Notes under the pieces: generated by a model
What the model saw: the letters and a program-made list of their open reading frames with translations, nothing else
What the model was told of the DNA's origin: nothing
The model's database searches: none
Assembly: GCA_025642065.1 (NCBI GenBank)
Contig: JAODUP010000227.1
Span: 1-64,000 of the forward strand
DNA: 64,000 nt
Origin: Paralvinella palmiformis
Lineage: Eukaryota; Annelida; Polychaeta; Terebellida; Alvinellidae
Reading direction: 5' to 3'
In this document: positions 37,401 through 59,212 of the stretch, one piece after another
Position numbering within the stretch: the first letter of the stretch is position 1
Layout of the letters: each line of letters opens with the position of its first letter
Translations under genes and position numbers: made by a program

Positions 37401-38132
37401 CACTGTCAGTGTAACCACCTGCTGAAGGATGGTGAAGGTAACTCTCCCAGTAAGGGTGCCAGGCCAAAAAATCACTTAAATTTCACTCCTGTCTGTAGGA
37501 CAGCAAATACTGCTGCTTCTGGGAGCCAAACCTCGAAGCTTGTTCTGCGTGAGGCCCGGCTAAAGTTACATCACAAACACAAGGACCATAGGGGTGTGAT
37601 CCGTGCAGCCAGGCTTAGACTAGCTACTGGTGGTAAAAAGGACACAACAAGCAACTCCAGACCATTGCTGTGCTCTTTCCAGAACTCACTGTGTCCTAAA
37701 AATGGTTCGCAGCATGCAACAAATAGGATCTTTGGATCTGTAGATGTCACAGCTGATGAAAAATTGAAAGATTTCAAGAGTCTACAATTGGCGGAGAGTG
37801 CTGTGGAATGTAACAAGGTCAGAAAATTTGTGGGTGCTTACAGAACCAGTGAACCATCATCATCACAATGTGACAAAATATTTGATCTTGTGGACTTGAA
37901 AATAACCTTGGATCCAGGACCAGCCAATTCTGATCCTGGAGCTTTGGATAGAGATGGCACATTGACAAAAGACCAGTGTCCACTACATCCTGGACGATGT
38001 AGCATGCCATGTAGTTGCTCCCATCAGGCTCGGCTCGATGATTGGACTGCAGAGGAGTTGGCATGCTACTTCGAAGAGTATGTTTACATACCAAAGAAGA
38101 TGTCGATGATGGCTGAGATGATGTACACATGA
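34489..38132 (+). CDS. OSER1: Oxidative stress-responsive serine-rich protein 1 (OSER1)
   Basis: Coding exons are 34489-34562 and 37190-38132, joined at a split Trp codon (TG|G), giving 338 aa (human 292). The N-terminus MADTSEAKDQTLFTAFEKLK matches the family start (EAKDGEEESLQTAFKKLRV in human). The end, YIPKKMSMMAEMMYT after WTAEELACYFEEYV, is almost the same as the vertebrate C-terminus, so the call is firm. Two cysteine clusters, CTNSHCQC (residues 92-99) and CPLHPGRCSMPCSC near residue 290, resemble the short CxC cluster of vertebrate OSER1. The middle is rich in Ser, Lys and Arg and probably disordered. In animals OSER1 is an oxidative-stress-induced, FOXO-regulated factor of unclear biochemistry. 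The start codon lies 20 nt inside the acceptor exon (34469). A probable noncoding first exon lies at 28.1 kb. Confidence 0.95.
35010..36465 (+). pseudogene. Decayed LINE reverse-transcriptase 3' fragment, OSER1 intron 2
   Basis: Pieces in several frames match the C-terminal part of non-LTR reverse transcriptases of the CR1/L2/Jockey kind. These are SVKNLGVIFDQCINMYEHV (about 35065), DYCNSLLYGI with LQEIQNSAAHIVT (36090-36185), then LTYKSINHMAPEYL, PLSRLKSNGD and CAFSVAAPTL (36280-36450). The reading frame is broken repeatedly, and an 858-bp element (35199-36056) splits the fragment. The catalytic part is absent. Plus strand, same as OSER1. Confidence 0.85.
35199..36056. mobile_element. 858-bp TA-flanked DNA element nested in the LINE fragment
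   Basis: The left end CCATATATACTCGCGTATAAG and the right end, read inward, CCACATATACTTGTGTATAAG form about 21-bp inverted repeats flanked by TA (35197-35198 and 36057-36058). Removing it rejoins the LINE reading. It contains an imperfect direct duplication with a 224-bp offset, starting at 35365 and 35589 (shared ttaattttcaccaaactg). No transposase was found. Confidence 0.85.
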
Positions 38133-39270
38133 GATTGATGGATGTCCGCCATGACCTTATCTCTCCTGCAGTGTTTTGCTCTTTGGCTCATATATTTACT
38201 CCCATAATGCATGAACACCATAGCATGTGCATTGATAATTTATCAAACACCATATCAGGTTTACAGTTCCTACATTAATTATGTTTTTGTGAGCTACTAA
38301 TATCAGAATTGCAATCAAACTACTTGCCACAAGATTCATTCAGGATATATCAAGACTAATGTGCAAGCAATCAGCTGATTAGCTTTGTGCCTTAATATAT
38401 TATTAACCTTGTACAGTGTCTTTGTGTCCTCTTTTTTCATATTACATAAGACCAGGTACATCTAGCTGTGTGTTGTAACAAGATGTATTGAGGTGAGCGA
38501 AACACTTCAGTGAACAATGTTGTGAGACATTTTACTAGTTGAGATATTCGGGTATAATCCACAATAATCCATCTTAAGCTGGTCAGTAACCTGCCCTAAC
38601 AGATCACCTAACAACTTCCAGGGTGGCTTGGTGTTTGTCACTTCATTAAAGGGTAAAGAGAACAAAAAAGCTAACCTGTCTGTAATCTGTTTTTGTGTGC
38701 AAACAATGTCTGTGATATACACGCATGAGCAGATTGAACGAAGCATGTGTCATATATAAAAGTTAAATTGATGTTCAGTGAGAATGGAAGAGGTTGCTGT
38801 TAGTTTCCTCCAATTTGTCAGTCGAGTATTCTGTGAACTTGTGTGTGTGTGTATGATTTTTCTAGTTTCTGCTACTGCATATTCAAGTTTTTCATTTGTA
38901 TAATGTTATTCATTTACCATTTTCAGCAGCTTAAACAAAATGGTAATAAAAGTCTTCTGGCAGTTTGTTCACTTTAGTTTAGGATCCTGGTTTGTTGTCA
39001 CTTCTGATGTATATTTGTCTGGTAGCTTATGGGTTTGGATCCTGTTTGTTATTTAATTCTGAAATTGGAAATTGAATTTAAAAAAATGGTCTCAATCCAC
39101 ATAATAATTTATTTATATACTTTTTTTCATTTGGTTGTGCATATTAATTTCTGTTTGTTTTGAAGTATTTTTGTAAACAGGCCCAAAATTGTTTATATGG
39201 TGATAACATTTTAGTCCATAATTTATCATATTAGCTCTTTTGGCATGAATAAAGTTTTCATGAACAGATC
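38133..39270 (+). other. OSER1 3' untranslated region
   Basis: This AT-rich noncoding tract follows the OSER1 stop. The first good polyadenylation signal is AATAAA at 39248-39253, with a second pair near 39320. No coding potential is seen. The end position is approximate. Confidence 0.5.
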
Positions 39271-39872
39271 AGTTTGCTTAACATTCACTAAGATGATTAA
39301 ATTGCAACAGTAGATCATTTAATAAAATAAACTTATGTTTTTGTCTGGTTCATAAGTGAAGGGCCTTGTTATTATCAAACGCATGTAGCAGACATTGTTT
39401 ATTCATGATTAGTTTAGCTTATTAAATTTTATTGAAATATTTCCAGTGATTTCAATACTTGTGTTTAGCCATTGTTTGTATAAAGTGAATATACTTTCTA
39501 GACAAATACATCAGACAAGTTAGTCTTCCCAGTTCATTTGGTTATACTACATAAGACATTTTATTTATTTATGATTAATTTTGTTGAATATAAAGTACCA
39601 CTACTGAATAATTGATTTTAAGTTGTCCCTTAATGTCGATGTACATTTGATAAAGATGAATTAATAACTTGAAATTGGCAACAAGCATGAACCTATTTGT
39701 GTATCTGACTTGCAAATGTGCTTCACTTTCTCACTAAATTGCTTGACATAATTTTTCCCTAATTTATTAATTTCTTTCAGCTTTCTGTGTCTGATATATT
39801 TAAATGTACAGTATAATAAATTATGCTTATCATATTTATTGGCAGCATGTGTGTTTTTGAATTCCTTTCTTG

Positions 39873-40104
39873 TGCATCATGTGATGTGTACATGAACATT
39901 GCCTTTGTGTGTTCACGTACATACATACACACACAAAATTACTGTATTCATCATGTTTGTCATGGACAAATATATATATATATGTGTGTGTGCGAACCAA
40001 TATTTATTGTGCGCCATATGACGTGTATATGAATATTGCCTTTGAATATTTGCAGATGTTCACAGATTTACTGTACTCATCATCATGTTTGTCATAGGCA
40101 TCAT
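39873..40104. repeat. Imperfect tandem duplication downstream of OSER1
   Basis: Two units offset by about 135 bp (39873-39967 and 40008-40104) share atgatgtgtacatgaa/tatgacgtgtatatgaa, attgcctttg, and ttactgtattcatcatgttt/gtcat. A TA/TG microsatellite lies between them. Confidence 0.7.
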
Positions 40105-41081
40105 AAAATCTTGTATGCAATTTTGTTTTTACTTAACTGGTGGTCAGAAATAGACAATTTTCACTCAGTACATCACATGTTTTCTTTCAAATGTTTTGTC
40201 AAACTATTACTTTTGATTATGGACCTTTGTAATAACTCCATTAAATCTGAGAATTATATTTCCCACTTGATCATCAGGCCAACCTTTATTGTAAGTTTGT
40301 AACTATATATATATATATATATATATATGTGTGATATATATATATATATATATATATGACTGCACTGAATGTTTTCATGACAATACAACACTTCTGTTAA
40401 GCCTGCTAGACATATTAAAGTACTATGAAATGGCTATATGTGAACTTTAAATCGAAGTCTCAAAATATAATTATATTATCATAGTGATGTAACTAGCAAA
40501 TTCTAAAAATAAGGTAAGCTTCTGAGCTGTAACTATTAAAACCTGAACTTTTAGTATCAGGATCTGTACATGATACCATCATCAACATTTTAAGTATATT
40601 ATTTCATGATACCAAACATTAAAAGCATAACTAAGCTTATGCATCTATCTAAACAGGTTAATTTATTTTATGTCGTTTATCCTTGTTGGTTACACCTGGG
40701 ACATATAGCCGAGGACTGACTGCTTAAGGAAATATCACAATAACAGATATAATCTTAATTTAAACCCACTGTTTGCAACTACCTATACAAGTAAAACTTC
40801 CACTGGGCACAAGAAACATTCAATGTTGGTTTCAGTGAAAATCGCATGAATCAAACAAGATCTGTAGGTGTTACATTTACCATTCTTGTGGTTCTAGTGT
40901 CTAGACCACACCCACACGTATATACCAGTATAATGTTAAATTTTCTCAGTTAGCAATACACGTATTACCTGAATATTTCAGGTAATATATATGTTACTTG
41001 ATTATACAGATTAACTGTAGCATATATAATTTATATATATATAATTGTATGACTATTGAAAATGCATTCAGTATTTAACAT

Positions 41082-41274
41082 TTTATTACAGCTCACCCCA
41101 CTGATATTATATAGTTTTGTCGATCAGATCATTTTGTCAAACTTTATCAGTGATGAAATGCAGATATTTTGGGGTTCTTTCTCTGTTTTAATTATCAGTA
41201 AAAAGTACAATAGCTCATTGGCTTCGTGGATAAGCTAATCTTTTTTCACTACATATTGGATGGAACTCTTTATT
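41082..41274 (-). other. Candidate TSTD2 polyadenylation signals
   Basis: AATAAA occurs on the minus strand at 41274-41269, only 8 nt after the stop, and at 41087-41082. The second is the more likely 3' end. OSER1 and TSTD2 are convergent, with about 2 kb between their probable ends. Confidence 0.3.
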
Positions 41275-41281
41275 ACAACAT

Positions 41282-50792
<9,511 letters not shown>

Positions 50793-51187
50793 CTCAGAAG
50801 TGTTTTTGTTAAGCCGGCAAATAACAAACGCAGATTTAAAGGCACGACTAATTTCCACCGAAAACACAACGTAATTGAAAAGAAACCCTACGCAACCAGG
50901 TATAACCGCTTTTGTAACAGACTGAAACATTATTGTTAAGAATAAATCTGTCTGTGCAGTTATTAATACATCTAAGATAAACAACTGTACCAGTAAATAG
51001 CTTATAGAACAAGTAAAGATATTTTTAATTAATTGTAGAACTTATATATATTAATTATATGATTTATTTCGTACTTTATACATATAGTAGATGACTAGAT
51101 CTAGACCATATGCAGTACAATAATATTGAATGAAGCGCAAAAACAGGGTACACAGAGTGATATGTGGCAAACAAGCAATCCACCATG

Positions 51188-53987
51188 CACCCAGATAGAA
51201 CAACAGTGTCGAACCAACCATGGTCCAATATTGTATGCGAAGTTTTGACCGCTGGGCCAATATTGGCAAATCATCATTGGTCCAACGTTGGCCCATCGTT
51301 GGTCCTACGTTGTAAACAACGTTGGTCCAATGGTGATCCTTTACAGTAATGAAAACAATTAAAATAATGCTTTCAAATGCTTTATCCATTTTTATTAATT
51401 TAATTCTACAAAAAATTTCTTTAAACATAATTAATACAAAAAAGGCATAAGTGTAATATCAAACACAAAATATAATGAACATGCAGTACTCCTCTTCAAA
51501 GAACTAAACCTACTTAAGATTCAAGATATTCATGAAGTTCACTTAGGCAAATTCATGTACAAAGTAATACACAACTAAGTATACCACCTCCATTAATACC
51601 AATTAAATCAAAATCTATTAAAATAGATATTACATTTCTTAAATGTCTAAATTAATATTAAATCATCAACATATTTCCAACTGGCTCAAACAAACACAAC
51701 TAAACAATCATTGTATAAACAACTACACTTTTGTTATAAATAACAATGAAATTGAAAAATTGAAAATCTTTTTGCACTGACAGGTTGTTATTTGGGGACT
51801 CTATATGTACTCTGAACTAAACATAATGCATGGAAGTTGCATAATTAAAGGAATTGAATAGCAGCATATATGGGCATATCACATACCTACTAATGATTGA
51901 TTACTAGGTGATTATTCCCACCAAGCAAATAACATAACTAACTTTTAACAAGCAATATAAATGTTGATTTGGTGCTACAGACATTTAATGTGACTCAGAA
52001 TCCTCATCCTGGACCCAGTCTCATTCATAATCTCAATAACTACCATTTATGCACTAATAACATGTTACATGATTGTAAACTGGACTCCCACTTAATATTG
52101 TACTATATTGTATTGTTAATCAGAGTCAGATATTTGCAGCATTTGTGCCACCTGGTTCATCCCTGAAAAATAGAAATCAGTAATATCATGACAAAATGTA
52201 ATCTATTAAAACGAGCATACAAAATATATTGTAATACAACGAAAATGCTAAAATATTTTTATTCGTCTGATGTATTCATACATCCCCTGTGTAGAACAAA
52301 ATTATATGAAGACAAAATAATTATATTATATTTCCAAAATGCATTTTAAACAAATAAATTTCAAGTGTATAAACTTGAAAAATGGAGTGAATTAATTAAT
52401 ACCCCTGTGGGCATATAATTCTCCAAAATATAGTCAATCACATAATCAAGATGACTTCATCCGTGTTGTTGCAACATATATGATGAAGGTTTGATGTCTT
52501 TTTAAAGGTAAATTTGTAACAATGGATGCAAAGAATATATAGATATTTGTTCAAAACAAGATGTTTCACTGTGTGCTAAATAAAGACAAACATTAGTTCA
52601 TTTGAATAATATCCGAAGAATGTTTTTTTTGTTTGCCACAAAACAGTCAATTGTAAATTGTACAAACCTATAGTCAAGTAATGTGTGTAAAATTTCTAAG
52701 CAATTGAATCATTAATAAGGATGTACTGCGACTAGCAAAATAAGGGTCAGATCTGCCCATGCTTTTCCATTGTACTAAAGTCCTAAATTTACAATGAGTG
52801 ATACAGGCTAACATCCTTAATAATGATTTGTATGGTATGAAACCATAACACTAGTTACCGGACCAGGAGTCAGTTTTCTATGAACAATTATACGACAAAA
52901 TATTTGCAATTGACCATTGTATGATCAAAATATATTCCAGGGAACAAAAATAGTATTTACAAACTATATAGTTGCAAACGTCAATACATACTTCTATCCT
53001 GCATTTCTGACACCTTCTTGTGAACTCCAACAGGTTATGTAAGTAAACAAAAAATACAGAGTTAAACTCACAACAAAATTTCTAACAACTTAATTGTATT
53101 CTATTCCTGCGTTACAGTACTGAAAAGAATGTTTATGTGATCGTAAAATGTACTTTCAGAAAGATCCAATTTGACATTAAACACACATCTTCATCAGCGA
53201 ATCCTAGTATATATTGGAATATTTCTCAGAATAATTTGTATATCATAATTCAGTTATACCTCTGCCTGGAATTTTTTAGGCACCTGCAAATACAAGAGCC
53301 TTGCAAAAACACCACAAACCATGTACTTTGAAAATCAGCTTTTGCTGAAGTTTAACAAAGGCTTTGTTCAGTGAACTCCGGGTGGAAGCACATGTGCACG
53401 TCTGTGAATTTTCTTTTCTTATATATATATATATATATTTTTTTGTGTTACGATCAATTTTATCTTTTACTTTTTAGAAAATAGTTTTACTTTTTACTCA
53501 AGTAGATTTGTGCATTGAACGTATCGGGACTCTAGAACCTTGTACAGCCTAATTAAGGTATTATCATGGTTCGAACGGGGTCCTCGGGGGCTGGGTCTGA
53601 ACAACCATTGCTGGAACAACATAGGTTCTACGTTGTATGCCAAAAATATTTATTTTTTACGGGAAAACTTATTTTGAACTTGAACCTCAATTGAAATGAC
53701 AATAAATGAAATAAGATTAAGTTTATATATATATATTCCGTTTCTATATTTCAGAAACAGTGAATTATCATGATCGTGATAGTCGAAAAGATGAACGAGA
53801 AAAGCTCAAATGTCAGCCAAAAAGTGAAGGTCGTTGGCTGTGGCGTTTTATTCTAACAAATTCTGCCTACGTGAGGGGCACTTCGCATTAGCCAACGTCG
53901 GTCCGACACCGGTCCAATGCTGGCAAAAAGTCTACAACCTTGCCGGCCTAACGCGACGTTGGTCAAACGTTGTTGTGCTATCTGGTG
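51188..53987. mobile_element. Large inverted-repeat element with accaacgttgg-type termini
   Basis: The left end CACCCAGATAGAACAACA and the right end, read inward, CACCAGATAGCACAACAAC are inverted repeats. Both are followed by about 100 bp dense in (g)ttggtccaa/ttggccca motifs. This class of repeat is widespread in aquatic invertebrate genomes and gives spurious NVGPT..QRW translations, visible here at 51051-51428 and 53834-54052. The interior of about 2.5 kb has no recognised transposase. No clear target duplication was found, so the exact ends are tentative. Confidence 0.6.
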
Positions 53988-54125
53988 TGATCCAGGCTGT
54001 CTACCTAACTCATACTCCACTTTTACTTCTGGTTTCGAGATTACAGCTTTGATCTGCAGCTATATCGCGGCAAACGTATCTGCTGGCGTGATATAAATGG
54101 CTCAGCTAGAGTCACAATAGTGTTG

Positions 54126-54158
<33 letters not shown>

Positions 54159-56049
54159 GCCATCACCACCGCCAATCAATCTTCCTGGCATATTAGACGA
54201 TGATATGCCGCAATTTCTTGTGCTGAACTTTAATCCCACTGACTAATTAAGACTTCCGTGAAAGCAAACACACAGATGTATGCTTGAACGACAGACTATA
54301 TGTGATGACGATAATGATGATATATATATTGGAAGAGTCGATCTTATTAAATAACCAAATGGATAGCCAAGTTTTGTAGTATATTGAATTCTTATGAATT
54401 GACTAAGGATATTAATGATGCAACTCACAAAGGAGGCCACACATTAGTTATTCAGTCATCTCTATAGACACTCGAGGTCCATCCGTATATGTCACCAATG
54501 TTTCAGTAGAAACTAAGAAAGAAGGTTATATCTTTCGGCGACCATCTGTAGCTGTACAATAGAATGTAAATAAGGGTAAGTTGGAATGCATACGAAAAAT
54601 AATCGCATACAGAATCATGGCATATAGCCATACCCGCATGGATAGAGGATTTATAGACATTTAAGTATTGAATTAATAAACTTGAGGGATCACTGACTTT
54701 CGGTGAACTTGTATAGAAGCCTAAAACAATTAAAGGTATCACCAACCATTATATGCTCTCTAGGATCATATCACGTTAAGACTTGGTATTCCGATAAGTT
54801 TAACTGTAGTAACAAAAGTCGGCGGAGAGCAGAGAGCAACTGCAGACCAAGAACGAATTTGTCGGTGCATTTTGGAATATACACTTAACGGGGAAAATAA
54901 ATGGATTAGTTATTCGATGAAAAGAAGAATGTGGGAACTTCTCCATCTAACAATTTTAAATGATTTGATGGGTATAGTAATTTAACTATGAATTAATATA
55001 CTACATTTTACCAATGCTGCACTTTTAGTGTGCGCAATTAGCAATATTACTTCACGATGAAAATAACAATGATTAGGAATGACATGTATTATAATTTCTC
55101 ATTTCTAAAAATAATACCTGCAACAACGCCATCAATTTGGACATTATGTTTAGATGTCAAAAAACAAAATTGACTTTTAAAGAATTATATGGATCAGCTT
55201 CAGCATGCCTCTGATAACCTAGATTATGAATGGGTTATAAGTGGCTGAGTCAGTGATGTAGATGTTGTACGTCTTGGTTAAGACCAGGTATTCCAAGTAC
55301 GTTGTTCGTACAAGAGACCTGGTTTGTAGAAAGAAGTGATGAAGATTTATCATTATCTGTTTCACCTTCCCTTTATCTCAAAACATATCGAAATGATGGC
55401 AGTATCTAAGGTGGATAGAAAAGAACTTATGGCATAATGTCTGCTTATCGTATATAGTGTATACTTTCTCGAAACTACACAGCAATTGATGATGATGATG
55501 ATGATGATGATTGATGTTTTACGGCCAATTTTGTGCACAAGGTAGGCTAAATGGGCCGACACAGCAATTGGTAACTGAGACTTCTTAGTGAAAGTGAAGG
55601 ATCCATTTGTTGTTAAAGAAAACTCGTTACATAAGTAAAAGTCGTATACCTCAGCATCATAACTCGGTGTAGTTCAGTCGACTATCTGTAGTACATCTCC
55701 AAATAATACTCTTCATTTTGGCATCCCACAGGGATATTAAATATCATTGTTCTATCATTAATACTAAAGTGGAAATGATTTGAACTACATGGGATAATTG
55801 GTATGACATATTACTTTCAATTAAGTTGGAATTTATAGATGAACAGCAATATGCGGAAATTTAACAATTTAGGATAAGATTAAATTAAGGTTGTTCTCAT
55901 CCAACCAAACAACACTGAGAAACTTCAGCTAGAACGTTTATATTCAGGTAGCACGCGCGCGAGTGTGTGTGTACGTGCGCGCGCGTGTGTACGTGCATGC
56001 GTCTATATATATATATATCGGTAGGACTATGGTAATGCATTGTTCTATA
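53988..56049. other. Intergenic, repeat-rich
   Basis: Contains (CA)n at 54128-54158 followed by cgccatcaccaccgcc, (GAT)n at 55486-55510 beside a SINE-type tail, and an alternating purine-pyrimidine tract at 55950-55996. No gene seen. Confidence 0.5.
55950..55996. repeat. Alternating purine-pyrimidine tract (Z-DNA-prone)
   Basis: The tract is built of gcgcgcg, gtgtgtgtgtacgtgcgcgcg and tgtgtacgtgcatgcg blocks, unusually GC-rich for this window. A TA run follows at 56005-56018. Confidence 0.7.
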
Positions 56050-56330
56050 ACACTCCTTTCTCAAAAGGGAACGTATAACACTTGTTTTGTTCCAGCTGCA
56101 CTGGCTTCCTGTACGTTTCAGGTCACTAGACAAAATCCTATTTCACACATTCAAAATACTGAATGGAACAGCACCACCGTATCTAAATGAAAAGTTACAC
56201 AACAATGTATGGAGAGAAATCTTTCCGAGCATCAGCTTCGAGGATGTGGAATAAGTTACCTAATCACATTAAATTGTAGGGAGTAAAGAACTATTTAGCT
56301 TAGTTCTTAAAACCAACTTATTAAAATTAA
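56050..56330 (+). pseudogene. LINE reverse-transcriptase C-terminal fragment
   Basis: LHWLPVRFRSLDKILFHTFK, then ILNGTAPPYL in one frame, then YGERSFRASASRMWNKLPNH, IKL in another. This is the tail of a CR1/L2-type LINE with at least one frameshift. It sits just upstream of CT and TA microsatellites and a SINE. Confidence 0.85.
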
Positions 56331-56345
56331 TCTACCGGTATTTAT

Positions 56346-56372
56346 AATATGCTACTCTCTCTCTCTCTCTCT

Positions 56373-56411
<39 letters not shown>

Positions 56412-56412
56412 T
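56346..56412. repeat. Compound (CT)n(AT)n microsatellite
   Basis: CT dinucleotides (56349-56373) pass directly into AT dinucleotides (to 56411), immediately upstream of the SINE at 56430. Confidence 0.9.
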
Positions 56413-56429
56413 TTCCATGTCTGTACGGG

Positions 56430-56560
56430 CGCCTCCCTGATCTAGCGGTAGCGTGTTGAATTACAGATCACTACCACCCGTGTTCGAATCTCGGCGTGGG
56501 CATATCTGAAACCTACCATTGGACAAAAGTGGCCATAAAACACCAATCATCATCACTATA
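56430..56560 (+). mobile_element. Short tRNA-derived SINE
   Basis: A-box TAGCGGTAGCGTG and B-box GTGTTCGAATC (56440-56490) are followed by a short body and the tail GGCCATAAAACACCAATC, then ATCATC. The same tail occurs on the minus strand at about 22528-22550 and 55501-55525, next to ATC repeats, so this is a multi-copy family. It does not fold as a complete tRNA. Confidence 0.75.
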
Positions 56561-56651
56561 TAAGTAATGCCATTCCAGCATATAGTGGGCCAGGGTGTTC
56601 TGTTTTATTGTCGGCGTTTGTGGGTCACGTGACACATCCGTGTCGTCTGCA

Positions 56652-57010
56652 AATAGACCGATTCAAGTACCCCTTTCGCCATCTTGCGGCTGAATTTCAC
56701 ACTACGGTCTCGAGTTAGAAGTCTAAGAATCATTGTGTTGCATGGCGATTTACGCGTGTAGTGGCCGATAAATGTCTTTATGAAAACCTGTATATAAACT
56801 ATTTACCACCTATAGTTGGATTTTATTTTTAGTCCATTAAGGTTATGTGATCTGGAGATCATAATTTTGCATTGAATTGGAATGGCACAAACTTCACCCA
56901 ATTGATATAATTAAGCCACTAAACTAAGTAACGTGCAGCGTGATTTGCATGGCTGTCATGGTCTGACCTGTCTAGTTGAAACTTATTTTTGTATAACCTT
57001 TGCCATCTGA
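56652..57010. repeat. Dispersed repeat, copy B
   Basis: Inverted relative to copy A at 13679-14021. It opens atagaccgattcaag, then cgccatcttgcggctgaatt, and closes near ttgccatctga. The two copies diverge by scattered substitutions and small indels, so the family is not very young. Confidence 0.8.
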
Positions 57011-58430
57011 CATGAAGATGTGGATGGATTTAATCAATGATCACATAGATTATAATTCAATGGGTGATTCATATTACTGAAACATTGGTATTTATGTATG
57101 AAATATCGTGTATTGAAAGTGAAATGTTTTTCCCCTTCTGAATCTGCCGTTCTTACAATGTTTATTACATGTAAATGTCAAGGGTGTTAATACTCTAATG
57201 TAATTTTTTATAGTAATATACAGGTGATACGTATACGATTGGTTCCCAGTATAAATAAAAATTACATATTACATATCTACATTAAATATTTAAACAATTT
57301 TCATTAAAATCAATTTACATTCAGCTAAAAGTTTAATTTTAGAAACATTTATTTAATTCTTTGAAACCCATGCAAAAATCCCCTACAAGTCAGCGTGAAT
57401 AACTAAGGTTTAACTGTATCATTCGTCTAAAAGATCGGTCCGCTCATTCATTGGGTTATATCCTGATAAATATTGTGTTAAATGCTTTGGAAATACATAA
57501 TAGTTCAGCCGAAATACTAGTCTCAGTCACTTATCGTTAGTGAAAAGTTGCCATCCTATGTTAATAGTGGGCGCCATAGCTCTTTATAACATGAGACCGC
57601 AGTTGGTAACCGATGCAACGCATTTCGCCTGGATCGGTCTATTAGCTTTCTTCTGATTTGGGAAAACACAGTTAGTGGTGAAGACAACTATCACGGATGG
57701 TTATGGAGTTATCTTGTTTAAAGAGCTACGTTTATTTTAGGGTTACTTGTCCTGTTTGGATCTAAATATATTGTATGTAAAAATTAAGTTGAAAATTGTA
57801 TATTTATTTCCAGGAAAGTTTGTCGAGAGACACGTATAAACTATTCTCATTAGTTATCAGAATTCACCTAGTCTAGTTTAACAGAGTATTGTATTATTTT
57901 GACTGAGTTAATTGAATTTTTATGTTTGGTAATTGTTGGCTATTTCATTAACTATTTTATATATTTGTTTATACGAGTCGTTCATTACCCTATAGTATGT
58001 TCTTGTCTTATTTGCGTCAGAGATCCAGATATCAAATACGAATACCTTTGGAGTACATTCAGGGTGAGCGTGAACCTGATTAATTAGTCCGGTTACCAAA
58101 CACGGATTTGCCCCGAAGTGTGTTTTAAATGACTGATAGCATTTTATTGCAGTTTCTGATATAGGGACAGGAGATAAACAGCTTATTTGGTCTCAATATG
58201 CCTGTCTATCTATTGATTCATATTGCAGCCATGCCGTTTGTCCATACATCCGTGCATTTGTCTGTTTATTCATGCCTGTCTGTTTGTTTATATATCTGTT
58301 TGACGAACCTGAGCATGTATATTCATAGTATATTGATAAACATCAGGGTAGTCTATGATGTGTTTTATATTGGGTAAGAATTTCTGAATACTTTCTACGG
58401 TGGTGGTAATAATTTCCTTCTGTGTTTCAG
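57011..58430. other. Intergenic, nothing recognised
   Basis: AT-rich, with no coding frame or repeat boundary that I can support. A short run of hydrophobic codons at 57899-58087 looks like chance. Confidence 0.4.
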
Positions 58431-59212
58431 TGTGACCAGCCCTGATCGAAGAAGATAACTGTCTATTCTGTGAAAAAGGCTCATCGGCTGCTTCAAACTG
58501 TTGGGTCTGACCGTATTAACACTATTATAAACAGTAGCAAACGTATAGGTGATGTTTTGTGTGTAGATTTAGAACAAAGACTAACTATTGACCCTAATAC
58601 TTCAATACAATGTCATAAGAGATGTGTTTCTTCATACTCCTCCAAGACACATATATTGACGCTTTTCTTTCAAAGAAACGCACCACCAACACAGAGGAAT
58701 CTGCTCCAAAAAGACTTTGTAGATTAAATCAACAAAAATTTGGATTTGCAAAGCATTGTTTATTTTGTGGACAAGAATGTACCTCTAAGGACCCAAAACA
58801 TCCAGACAGATGGAAAAGAGTTGTTAACTGTAAAACAACAGAGGGAGGCATTTGAGGAATACGTCCACAGAGCTCACTATCATACTTTATCTGCCTGTCT
58901 GCTTTAGAGGCTGACCCACCTGCTCTGAACCCGATACATTATGGTTGGACATTAGATAAGGATTCTACTTTTTACTTCTCGTAGCAATTCCACCAGATAG
59001 ATTACCATTGCCTCTTGAAATCATGGAGATGGTAAGGTGTTGCTGCTCATAGGATCTTCCATGTTCTTCTGGTAGGTGCTCATGTGTTGTTGACCAGCTT
59101 GCATATTCAATATTTTGTGTGTTTCACAAAACAGAGAACTCTGTGTTGCTTCTCTCAATGATGACGAGGAAGGTGAAGAAGAAATGAACCATGTTAACTG
59201 AATTGGGTGCAA
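58431..59212 (+). pseudogene. Decayed fragment of a multicopy cysteine-rich invertebrate gene family
   Basis: In at least three frames, in order: NCLFCEKGSS; then SDRINTIINSSKRIGDVLCV, SIQCHKRCVSSYSS; then APKRLCRLNQQKFGFAKHCL, FCGQECTSKDPKHPDRW; then ALEADPPALNPIHYGWTLD; then a VAIPPDRLPLPLEIMEMVRC, CCS-stop-DLPCSSGRCSC tail. This order (CxxC head, HxxC, C-x2-C before KDPKHP, proline linker, CGC-rich tail) is one I recall from large uncharacterised, probably transposon-associated families in cnidarian and mollusc genomes. It has frameshifts, stop codons and lost cysteines. A gtgtttcag acceptor-like sequence precedes it (58422-58430). The family's function is unknown. Confidence 0.7.
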
